From NCBI GenBank assembly GCA_963920575.1, contig OY986966.1, positions 23,527,717 to 23,591,716 of the forward strand: 64,000 nucleotides of DNA, written 5' to 3'. Made by a program: the position numbers and the translations under genes. Below the pieces are notes generated by a model that made no database searches, was not told the origin of the DNA, and was given only the letters and a program-made list of their open reading frames with translations. This document shows, piece by piece, positions 49,617-60,800 of this stretch. The stretch comes from Narthecium ossifragum. Its lineage: Eukaryota > Streptophyta > Magnoliopsida > Dioscoreales > Nartheciaceae. Position 1 is the stretch's first letter; each line of letters starts with the position of its first letter.

Positions 49617-50941
49617 TTATCGCAAATCCACAGTACCTATGAACAAAATACTTTTCAGCGTTGAGAACTGTGGGAGAACGACTGCAAACAGCATAACCAT
49701 AGAAGAAATTCTCGTGGCCAATCGAAACTTCACAAAATACCAATTCCACTAAATGCCTTTTATTTATCAATGAGGTACCTCACAACTTTTTCCATCTGAC
49801 AGCATCTTTTGCCTATCAACATCCGTTAAAAACACTTTGTTAAAGTAAAAGGACCTTAAAATAGGCAGGAAAGCTCGAGAAGAAGCTCGAGACACCGGAG
49901 TGAGAAATCTCTAGCATTGAACGATATGATCGTGATGGAGAAAACTAAAAGGCCAAAGAAACATCGCACTTCAACAGTAGACATCGCAATGAAAGAGTGC
50001 CATAATGCTTTTTTCACATAGAACACGCCATGCCCATCAATTAGACAGCTCAACAAAGAAAATGTTTACATGGGAAACATCCTGGGCAACCGTATATAAT
50101 ATACATCCTATCCAATTATGCTTACAACTCCCAATATGCAACATATGCTACCATTACCAACTAAAACCATCAAGAAGAAGCTTTTGAGACCCAATTTTGC
50201 TTGAACGTGTTACCTTTTGCCAAAAAATTCCCCAGTACTTCCATAAACGGCGGCATGGTCTGCAATCTCAGCAGCTGCATCCTATATGGTATAAGTATGG
50301 TCCTCATCCCTGCAATTCACCACAAAACGTAGCCCATCATCAAAAATCTAAACTTCTGCCGAAAAATTACCAACCAATCAAGTATTCTGGAATCGAAACA
50401 AACCAGCAATGCACATGGATCGGTAGAGGTGGGCAACATGGGCATCTCCCTTGATGGCCATCCTAGGCTTCTCCAAGCACTCTAGGAAAGCAAGGTCCGC
50501 CTTCAATAGCTTGGCCTGGTCATGGGTGTCATAACCGATGTCATGGCAGTAGCAGCAGAAGTCAAGCCAATCAATCGGGCGGCGGTCCCAGAGCAAAGAG
50601 CCGCCGTCCTTGCCGCTGGACCAATTTGGCCCGCAGTAGTGACCGTATCGCGGGAACAGCTGGGATAGGAACGCCCGGGCGCCGCCGTGCCACGGCACCT
50701 TGGCGACGTAAGGGCGGAAGAGGGGGAGAGAGCACCCGGCCTCCGGGGAGACGAATTTCTCGGAAAGGCGGCGTCTTGGTCGGGGATTTGGTTTTAGGGC
50801 TTGCAGGGTCGATTGGATTGATATTATAATATGCCGGTTGAGATCGATGGTGGCGGTGGCGGCGGCGGCGGTGAAGGTGCTCAAGAATTGGAGGTCGAAG
50901 GTGGTGGGAAGAGGAGCCCGGAGGGGTTTGCGTCTCATCAT
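49617..50941 (-). CDS. Phospholipase A2-family protein (plant, intracellular type)
   Basis: Family role: hydrolysis of the sn-2 acyl bond of phospholipids. The exon 50941-50404 encodes an Arg/Ser-rich N-terminus and then the PLA2 core. The core has a calcium-loop-like YGHYCGPNWSSGKDGG and a catalytic-site motif CCYCHDIGYDTHDQ (His-Asp pair), followed by KADLAFLECLEKPRMA. Exon 2 is 50309-50214 (MRTILIPYRMQLLRLQ, ending FLAKG). I place a short terminal exon at 49636-49617 ending TAA. The join is in frame (654 nt, 217 aa); the last exon is the least certain part. It resembles the Arabidopsis PLA2-family protein of At4g29070 type rather than the small secreted PLA2s, since there is no signal peptide; the basic Ser/Arg-rich N-terminus could be a plastid transit peptide. 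Start: first ATG (50941, MMRRK). Confidence 0.82.
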
Positions 50942-51921
50942 CTAGAGTGAATGGTTTTCGAGGTTCGATGGGATCGCCGAAGAGATAGAGGAGCTCAGCC
51001 AGACCACCAGTTAGATCCTCTCCCTCGAAGAGCGAGGGAGCGATGTCAGTTTAAGAGGAGAGAAGGGCTCCTCCTATTTGAAGCTGAACGAGTGTTGGTG
51101 TCCACGTTGGGCCCAATTTAGGGCCTGTAGTAAGCCTGGCCCAAGGACGACGAATATTTTAGATCTATAGCATTCGTTCCTCAATAAATCAGCCCTTTGC
51201 CCCTATGGACTTCCTTTATTTGCAACTTGGCAACAGAGAGCATTTGTCAAATTTCTTTAGATTCTTTGGACTGAATTTATAATTCCGGATTGACATGTGA
51301 CACATGATACAAGCCACATTATATATATAAGAAACAGAATTGGGGTGCAAAAAAAACGCAGGAAGATATTGAGGAAAAGAGAATGTGGGTGCAGCCATGG
51401 ATTAAGAGTGCGGAAAGAGGAGATGAGATAGTGGTAGATTGATTCAGTTGAAAAAATAATGAAGCAGAAGATGTCAGGGAAAATGTGCAGATTTTTTTAT
51501 ATATATACTAACGTAGCATGGGTTCCTCCCAATATATATGTTCAATTTTTTAAGCTCACTAAACAATTATGTTCAATTGTATTTCCCACGCTGAAACATG
51601 CCCTTTAACAAAGTTTGCCTCAACAACATACACCAAGAAAAATATTCATTTGGCTAAAGTACTACTGTGGCAATCATAACTCAGACACATAAATTGGCAT
51701 TCATCATACACTTATAAAAGCTTAGGTCTCCTGCCCTTATTATACAAAGGACCCCGATTGGGGTACATGGTAAGGGGGCATGTGATGTACATGCCCTCGA
51801 TCGGTAGACATCTACCAATCACGTCATCCAATTCATCAATAGTGTTTCACTGATGGATTAGATCAACCAATCGGTAGACATCTATCGATTGAATGTGTGA
51901 ATCATCTGATCGATAGATGTA
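50942..51921. other. PLA2-like gene 5' flank and spacer
   Basis: The first 100-150 bp, with gatcctctccctcgaagagc, probably hold the promoter and 5' UTR of the minus-strand gene. The remainder is AT-rich with no gene; from 51795 it carries the cggtagacat repeats described separately. Confidence 0.5.
51795..51921. repeat. CGGTAGACAT-word repeats, left half of an interrupted block
   Basis: The words gatcggtagacatctacc (about 51799), atcggtagacatctatcgat (about 51871) and gatcgatagatgta (about 51909) occur here. Related words (atgtataccgatcgag, taatccatcggtaatg, ctaccgatggattag, gatcggtagacatgtg) follow on the other side of the Gypsy element at 56933-57015. The block was one unit before the insertion. 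Confidence 0.7.
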
Positions 51922-54900
51922 TGATGATGTCTAGACCTCCCCGCACATTATGAGATCTAGGGTTAGGGAAAAGAATATGAAGAAGAAGAAGAAGAAGATG
52001 TCTCTCTTGATGGCTGAGACCGCCCCTCTACCCAGTTAATGGCTGGATCAACCCCTTTTTACTATTCTCCAAGATAAATATAAGAGAATACAGATGACCC
52101 CATTTTATACGCAAACCCTAGACTTCAATATGAACGTCCAACATGTGCCTATTCCAACTCGACCAACTAGTCCAGCCTCCTACTACTGACTCGACAACAT
52201 AAGCAACTAATCAAATAAGCAATGAAATCAACTAAAAAATAAAGACAAGTCCTACTGGAACTTCGGATTGAGTCTAGGGACCCGCCTGGAACGCCAGACT
52301 CCATCATTCTCTCCCCTTTGGGAAAATACCTTGTCCTCAAGGTACATATAGGGAGACTGCTACTTCAGTAATTCGACCTCCTCCCAAGTAGCATCTTCAC
52401 GCCCCAAGTTCTTCCATTGCATCAGGGCTTCAGCTATATACTTGGCCCCATGCTTAACCCAGCGGTAGTCTAGTAACCGCTCCGGCTCAATCTGTGGAAC
52501 CCCCTCCTCTGAAAAGGTCGGGACCTCTACAGGTTCTGGCACCACCTCCCCAAATTTCCGCCGCAACAGCGAAACATGGAACACTGGGTGGATCCATGCA
52601 TTGTCGGGGATCGCTAACTTGTAAGCAACCTCCCCTACCTTTGCAATTATCTGGTACGGCCTAAAGAAACGGCTTGCCAGCTTTTGATGCGCTCTCCGGA
52701 ATGAGCTTTGTCTATAGGGTTGTAGTCGTAGATACACCCAATCCCCAACCTCGAACTGCTCATTTCTTCTTCTAGCGTCCGCCACCTGCTTAGAACGGTT
52801 ATTGGTCGTGTGCAAGTTGCTCTTTAGTTGCCAGATAAGCTCGTCCCGATCCAGTAGTTCTCGATCAACCTTCGCGACAGGCGACACACCAGCTAAGTAG
52901 TGGGGTATCCCTGGCGGCGGCCGACCATACAGTGCCTCATACGGTGTCGTCCCGTTGAGCGATGGTACGTGGTATTGTACCAATACTTAGCCCATTGCAG
53001 AAACTGCATCCACTCTTTGGGTTGCTGGCTGGCAAAACATCTCAAATATTGTTCTAGGCACCGATTGACAACCTCCATCTGTCCGTCAGATTGAGGATGA
53101 TATGCCGAACTCATCTTCAATTGGGTCCCCTATAATCTGAAAAATTCCTGCCAAAAGGTACTGAGAAAAACCAAATCCCGATCACTGACAATAGCGTTAG
53201 GTACTCCATGTAGTCGCACCACATGTTGCACAAAGGCGGCTGCTACTTTTGCTGCTGTATAGGGGTGTGCCAAAGGTATAAAGTGTGCGTACTTTGTCAG
53301 TCTATCGACCACAACCATAATAAGATCCATACCGGCCGACCTAGGTAACCCTTCAATGAAATCCATGGATACCTCTTCCCAAACCTGCTCAGGCACTGGC
53401 AACGGTTGGAGCAAACCCGCTGGACTTCTGGAATAATGTTTGTTGAGCTGGCAAACGTTGCAGGATGCCACAAAATTTTTTCACTTCACGCCGCATCCCA
53501 TCCCAGTAGAATAGTTGTGCCAAACGCTTGTAGGTCCGCACCACCCCTGAATGGCCGCCCCTCGGCGAGTCATGGAACTTTTTCAACAGCCTGTGGCCGA
53601 GCTCCGAGCCTGGTGGAATCACCGCCCTACCCTGATAGAGTACGATCCCTTCGCGAACAACAAATCCCCCTGTATCCGGTGACTCATCCCGTCCACCTCC
53701 CCCTTGTTCTTCGGCATTTCCGCCGCTGCTACCTTCTTCTACCCGCCGGTGAATGTTCCTCAAGTATTCCTCTTGCTGATTTGTCGCCCTCAATTTGTCG
53801 CCCTCAATTCCTCCCAGAATGTGGTGGTCGGGTATGAAATAGCCGCCAATTCCCCATCATGAACTCGCCGGAATAGTGCATCCGCCGCCGAGTTCTCCCT
53901 GCCGGGCTTGTACTTGATCTCATACTCATATCCTAGCAATTTAGAGACCCACTTTTGTTGTTCAGGAGTGACGACCCTCTTCTCCATAAAATACTTCAAG
54001 CTTTTTTGGTCCGTCTGAATGACGAACTTCCTCCCCATCAAGTACGGCCTCCATACCCGAATTGCTTCAATAATTGCGAGCATCTCATTTGCATAGGCCG
54101 ACCACGCCTTCTTAGATGGGGCGATTGACTTGCTGAGATAAGCCATGAGACGCCCAGATTGCATGAGCACCGCCCTGACGCCTTCTCCAGTGGCGTCTGT
54201 TTCCACCACAAACTCCTCGACGAAATTGGGTAACGCCAGCACTAGGGTGGTAGTCATTGCCACCTTCAACTCTTGGAATGTCGCCTCCGCCACCCCATCC
54301 CATGCGAACCACCCCTTCTTCAGCAAGTTTGTTAGCAGCTTCGCAATCTTGCCGTAATCTTTAACAAATTTCCTGTAGTAGCCTGTGAGACCCAGAAATC
54401 CTCTTAGTTCGGAGACGGTCTTCGGAGTTGGTCAACGCCCCATTGCTTCAATTTTTGCCGGATCCGTGTTAATGCCCTTGTTGGATATGATATGCCCCAG
54501 GTACTCTACTTGTTTCTGGCCAAACACACATTTGGAGGGCTTGATATAAAATTTGTTAGTGCTCAGTATTTCAAAGACTAACCCTAGATGCGTCATGTGC
54601 TAATCCCACGCCTTACTGTAGACAAGAATATCATAAAAAAATACCAGTATAAACCGCCGAAGGTGAGGCCTAAATATTACGTTCATTGCTGCTTGGAATG
54701 TTGATGGGGCATTGCACAAGCCGAAAGGCATCACCATGTATTCATAATGCCCACTATGCATTCGGAACTCAGTCTTTAGAATATCTTCTAGTTGGGCTCT
54801 GATCTGATGGTAGCCCGCCTGTAGATCCAGCTTCGAGAAAAATTCCGCCCCATGTAGCTCTTCCATCATGTCGTCGACAATAGGAATTGGTAACCTATCC

Positions 54901-56927
54901 TTGACAGCGACGGCATTGAGCGTCCGGCAGTCCATACAAAATTGCCATGACCCATCTTTTTTTTTGACAAGCAATATTGGTTGAATTAAACATGTTTGTA
55001 GGATCTCCGTAACCTGCCATTCGATTTCATTTTTTTGAAAATGGGCATAGCAATATGGCCTTACATTTATTAGGGTCGCTCCTTCCTGCAGTGGAATTCG
55101 ATGGGTGAAATCCTGCATTGACGGCAGTCGCATCGGTTCCTTAAGGACCGGCTCGAACTCCTCCAATAGGGCTCATACCTCCTCCTGCATGTTTGGACTC
55201 TTATGCTCACGCACTTCATCTACTTGTAGCACAAAGAGATCGCCGCCCAACCTGCACTCCCTCTCCAACACCCGTGTTGAAGCCTGCTGGGCGGTCACCA
55301 CGTGGCTAGCAACCACGGTGTAGGATTGGCCTCCTTGTTGAAATTCCATCTTACTAGCTCGCCAATTGCAGATGACATCCCCCAACTGTTCTACCCATGT
55401 AATCCCCAGTACCACATCCAACCTTGTCAGAGCTATGGTGTAGAGAGTCGCTTGGAAGTCATACCCCTGCAGCTTCATGGCAACCTCTTTTATATTTCTC
55501 CTTGCACACTAACTGCTCGCCATTGGCAACCTTCACAGAAAATTCCCGCATGGGTGTCACCGCCAAACCCAGATGGCTTGCAACTCCTTCATGGATGAAG
55601 TTGTGTGTGGATCCACCATCAATTAAAGCTGTGAGGCGATATTTCCCCACTTGCACTTGGACCCGCATGGTTTTGGCGCCGACGTACCCGGTCAGAGCAT
55701 GTAACGACATAGCCGCCACAGCCTTGACCTCGGTGTCGCCCTCCTCTTCGCCTGTATCCACTGCATCCCTTCACCCGGATCCCAGTCCTTGCCGTCTTCC
55801 CCCAGAACAATCATGAACACCTGAGCTTTCTTACATCGATCCTCGGGTACAAATCTCTCGTCGCAATTGAAACAGAGGCCCCTCTCGCGACGTTTTTCCA
55901 TCTCCTCGTAAGATAACCGCCGCACCCCTGGTGGCAGCCGAGTAAGGGTTGCATGCCCTTTGTTGGGAGTGGCAGCTGTTGTGAGGTTCTCAGAGTTGTG
56001 GGTTCCATTATTCTCAATTGTAATTTCTCGTCGAGCTTGCGCGCTTTCTCAATTGTTGATCTCAGAGTTGTGGGTTCCAGTATTCGGATCTCGTCCGCCA
56101 ATTCTTCCTGCAATCCACCCAAGAACTTCCCAATGAGAGCCTCCTGTGGCCATCCCGACACATGGTTGGCTAATACCTTGAACTCTTGTAAATAATCTCG
56201 CATTGACCCAGTCTGGTGAATTCGCAAGATAGCTTCATTGTAATTGAGGTACTTCGTCGATCCAAACCGAGCCACAATCTCCCATTTGAAGGCATCCCAG
56301 TTGAGGTTGGCCCTCGAATCTCGATACACCCTCTGTATCCATTGCCACCATTGATTGGCTTCACCCTCGAGGTGAAAGGAAGCTAATCGCACTATTTGAT
56401 CCGCCACCACGTTATGAAGATCAAAAAATTGATCCATATGATTCAACCAAACCGTGGGGTCTTCTCCTGAAAAAACTGGGAATTCGATCTTCAATTGCTG
56501 CCCGCATGTCTCCAAGCTGTGTGATCCGTCGAACTAAAAGGACATTTGACTTGGAGACCCCTTAGAGAAAGAGGACGGCTCCTTATCCCTGACAAGCCCC
56601 GCCACCTACGCAAACAATGAAAAAAGCTTCGCGAGGGTATTGCGCAGCATCCCCTCCAATCCGCCAAACTTCATGTCCAATACTCGGAAGCATTCATTGT
56701 TGGAAGAAGTCGATGCGTCGAGGGACTGTTGAAGACCGACCCCCTTTTATAAGCAAACCCTAGACTCCTAATACGAACGTCCAACATGGACGCCTATTCC
56801 TACTCGACCAACTAGTCCAGCCTCCTACTATTGACTCAACAACATAAGCAACTAATCAAAAAAGTAATGAGATCAGCTAAAGAATAAAGACAAGTTCTAC
56901 TGGGACTTCGAACGCCGGACTCCATCA
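51922..56927 (-). mobile_element. Gypsy (chromovirus) LTR retrotransposon, degenerate
   Basis: The outer ends TGATGATGTC (51922) and GACTCCATCA (56927) are flanked by the perfect 5-bp duplication ATGTA (51917-51921; 56928-56932), fixing a 5006-bp insertion. The 3' LTR is 51922-52306 (385 bp); next to it on the minus strand is the purine tract ccaaaggggagagaa. The 5' LTR survives only from about 56732 to 56927, because its inner part and the primer-binding site are gone. Domain order gag, protease, RT, RNase H, integrase, chromodomain marks a chromovirus. Confidence 0.93.
52360..56515 (-). pseudogene. Gypsy gag-pol polyprotein, broken into several frames
   Basis: Minus strand, 5' to 3': gag (56515-55811; GEANQWWQWIQ, AILRIHQTGSMRDYLQEFK), a degenerate zinc knuckle (CFNCDERF...RC), protease (LIDGGSTHNFIHEGV, near 55610), RT (55166-54600; QPILLVKKKDGSW, YHQIRAQLED, MPFGLCNAPSTFQ), RNase H (54326-53790; VETDATGEGV, FVIQTDQKSLKY), integrase (53793-52900; [30 protein letters not shown]) and a C-terminal chromodomain (MQWKNLGREDATWEEVELL). 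In-frame stops follow RT (54598-54600 and near 54433), and frame changes occur between most domains. The RT active site reads FFYDILVYS where FxDD is usual. A short gag segment (EPTTLR) is duplicated. Inactive. Confidence 0.92.
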
Positions 56928-56932
56928 ATGTA

Positions 56933-57800
56933 TATCGATGTATACCGATCGAGTCACCTAATCCATCGGTAATGTTCTACCGATGGATTAGCATCCTCGA
57001 TCGGTAGACATGTGCAGCGTACATGATCACGCACGCAAATCTTTACTCTTATACAAATTACCCTTGATAACAACAAAATAATAATAATAAGCCCCAAATC
57101 AAACACGTATATATGAGGAATTGGGTTCCCAATGCCCTTAAATATCTTACAGGAACTGCCCAGTATTAGCAGGCATAACCATTATATTCCTCATGAGGAT
57201 GGATGTGATGCTTTGGATCATGTGTTAGGTCGATGTAATACTAGCCTTCAGACTGAACTAATCAAAAAAAAAAAAAAAAAAAAAAGCAAGCATAACCAAG
57301 AGGTATGAGTTAGAAACTAATTTATTGAGTTGCTACAAAGGTAGCAAAGGATATGCTTTGTGAGGTTTTTCAACAGCATTCCCCAATACAATGTGACAAC
57401 AAAACTCAGGAGCAATATACACATCCATCCATACGTTGAGGAATTTGGAAATCAAAGCTGTGATGAAGGGCCCTAATTACATAAGGTATGCTACACATAA
57501 CTGTACAGGTTGTGCATCCCAAATGTTTTAGTGATGATCTTCATCCTCAGCTTAGAAGGAAATCAAGAATGCAGCTATCTTTGGGACTCAATTGACCACC
57601 TTGTCAAGACGACGAAACATGCCTGTGGTTGACACTTGCGACCTGTTAATCTGACTCAATCGGCTCTTCCATCAGAGACACAGGCTACAGGTCACCCGCA
57701 TTCATGGCTAAATTGTCACCGAAAGTGTGCATTGAATCAGTTTTCACCTTGCCACTTATCATCTTAAGTAGTTGACATCATAGCAATCCCTCTTTTTATC
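56933..57800. other. Spacer between Gypsy and Fd-GOGAT
   Basis: The left end carries the right half of the cggtagacat block (56933-57015). A run of 22 A near 57265 follows sequence resembling a retrotransposed tail, but no element was defined. From about 57500 the sequence is probably the 3' UTR of the minus-strand glutamate synthase gene. Confidence 0.5.
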
Positions 57801-60800
57801 TTAAACAGACTGCATTGCCTTCTTTCGATTTGCCATTTTCTCAAAGTCCGCACAAGCCTCTGGGGTGTCTTCTTCGCTGGGTGGTATTATCTGCCAAAAT
57901 AGAGGCAAATATGCTTCCCACTCGCGCAAAATTTTAGTGCCCTTGATGCTTCCAGTCTTTTCCTGAATATATATAAAGGAGGGGATTAAGTTTCCTTACA
58001 ACTACCAGAGAAAACAACGAATAGTCTTTGATAGGCGGATGAGCAGTCTTACAACATGGGCCTCTATCAGGCTCTTTAACTGCATCTGGCCTGCAGGCGC
58101 ATTCACTCTCTGAAATCTCACTATTTCTATGTTCACCTGTTAAACCAATGAACATTAAAATACAGCCAAAAGTCACCAAAAATAAGAAAGCATAAGTTGG
58201 AAACATGAGAAAGCAAGAAACATGGAAAATTAATCTAAAGTAGCTTAAAAGGAAAAACACAACCATATACCCACCATGAAATAAAATTCTCTGATAGAAA
58301 ACTACATAAACTTGTTGAAATCAAATAAAAAATATAAACTCTTGCCATAAGAGACACAACAGGAAAAAATTATGGAACCATACACAAATGAATGGAAATT
58401 ATTGGGAAACGAATTTTCTATTAGAACACTCGAGAAAAGTTTCTCGCGATTTTCCCATTAAAGTGGACCATTTCTCCCAAGAGAAATATATGCTGGATGA
58501 TGCAAGGATTTTCCCATTACAAGGGACAACAGATCGAATCAGCTTCCAAATGAATACCATAGCAATATGATACAACTGAAGAAGTTCAGTCAGGTGCATG
58601 AAAGAAAATTAAATCAATGAATGAACTGTTTACATTGACACAACCGCCTCTGCATAAAAAGAATGAAAACCTCAAACAGAGAACTCACGCTCAATCGAAC
58701 GGAGTTCAGGTTGAAAAGCCATCTGGACAAAAGTTCGACTTGTCATTGTCAATATGCATATAATCAACCTTTTAAGCCATTAATAACAATGATTACTTCG
58801 ATAATTTCAAGCAGGGATTACTGTGCTGGTCCGTGTCGACCAGCATGATGCATGTATTGGCATAAAGCCCTGCCATAAACGTGTCAGCTCTGAAGAGCTC
58901 CGTACAGATACTCGGCACATGTCAAGCCAACTAGAACGTATCGTGCCGGGCAGAGTCCGGCATAGTTCTTGGTGCTTAAGTACTTCAAAGTAACTGATAT
59001 GTAAACCTTGACCCCTAAATCATTTACACATCATTTTCAATTATTTATGGCTCCAAGTATCATGTCTCAATCTTTTAGACGACAAATGATTTTACATGTG
59101 GTTTGTATACAAATTACTAGTCATGCTAAGGTAGCCTAGGGTCTCTATGATGTTGCTTGGAAAGGTCTCCAATGCCCTAAATGAAAAATTAAAGACCCTT
59201 AAACAAATACAGTAAGCTGACTTTACTATCCATGAGTACATCGTATACAGATATTAGATGTTAGAAGCTTGGTTCGTCTAGATTGATCTCATAGAGCTGT
59301 TACTTGTATATGCATCCAATTCATAGCTGTTCGAATATAGTACCAATGCAACGCGATGAAACCACAAGAATACGCAAAGAAACAAGAGAGGAAGTGACAG
59401 ATTTACGTGGTTCGGGAAAATTTCCCTATATCCACCGGGGAGAGAGCGTCTTCTTTCACTATGGAGAAACAAGGGTAGTAATCTGATACGGCTGGGACCC
59501 AAGCACAACCCACGCCCAGCCAAGGAGCGGGTCCCACACGCCAAGTGGAACCAGGTCTGGCCCCACCCCTTGGTAGGACCCGGCCTTGGACCAGGTTCCA
59601 AGCCAAAGCCGACCAAAAGGAATCCTAATCCCTAGTTGGTTATTCCTTAGTTAGTTTCTTAATTGCTTTCCTAGTTTGAGGTCAATTTATGCTTGGCTTT
59701 ATTAGTTCCTATTATGAGTCCAATTATTAGGAAGTTTGAGTTTTGATTGAGTCTTATTTGGGAAGTATTATTACTTGCTGATTAAAGCAAGATAGTTCTC
59801 TAGTTGAATTAGGACTTTGTCTAGGTCTCTATAAAATGACATCTAATACTTGTATTAGAGATTATGCATTGATGAATGAAGTTAGTAGTTAAAGTAAGAA
59901 ATCCTAGGAGTAGCCATAACTTAATATTCCAGAAACCACCAACCACCTCCACCTTCTCTCCTACCGCCGGCCTCCTCTCTCCACCCGCCGGTCATCGCCG
60001 TAAGCCGCTGCCGTCCACGCTGTTGGTCGTGGGTGCTGCAGGCCTTCGTTGCAGGCCGAGTTGGCTACGGGCCAGGTTGCAGATCCAGACAGCAATTCCC
60101 TTAGATTCGGCCCTGTCGAGTGGGGTGTAGAGGCCCAGGACAGGGTGGGCTCCTAACGGACCCGGCCTGGGCACCGTGTCTGCTCTATCCTTGGTGCCGA
60201 CAGTTGACCGTGTGGGTCCGAACTGCAGCTCTGCGATTTAAGGCTAGATGGGTGCCTTCTACTATCACTCCAGAGTTTTGGTATGAGTGGTTAGCTCGTG
60301 GATCCTTGACCGACACACGCCTCCGCCGTCCAACTCCAAGTCCCCGGCGTCCCCTTGCTTGTCGTGCTTTCCTCCGCTACCTCTTCGTCCACTGCAACGT
60401 TCTCCAAGGCTTTGATCCCCCAAGGGTAGCTAGCCAACCATAGAGGAACCTGCGAGATAATCATCTTCCTTATCCGTCTCTCCTCCGATTTAAGCCTTCA
60501 TCGTCGAATACCTAGGGTGCTTCTCCTAAAACCCTAAAGGTATCTCTCGACCTAGCCATAACCTTGGCTAAGGAGGAGCCGAGACCATGCAAGAGACCCG
60601 GTACCCGCGCTTACGATAAACCTAGGCGTATCACAATATCTCTATCTCACATCCACTCCAATATGTCTTATCCTAAACCCTATCCCTAGGTTTCATGAGT
60701 ATTTATACTCCTCCAAACATAACCTAATTCGGGATGGGCCTAAAAACAAAATAGGTCAGGTCGACCCCCGTACGACTTTGCGTAGTGTGTCATAGTCAAA

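Noticed and set aside
51917..51945. Target duplication possibly only part of the local atgatgatgt repeat
   Set aside because: The same ATGTA occurs exactly outside the opposite terminus at 56928-56932 and both termini are TG/CA, so a true duplication is the better reading.
57934..58266. A frame with a hydrophobic start that looks like a membrane protein
   Set aside because: It reads intron sequence into an Fd-GOGAT exon in the wrong frame; the correct frame gives the conserved GOGAT C-terminus.
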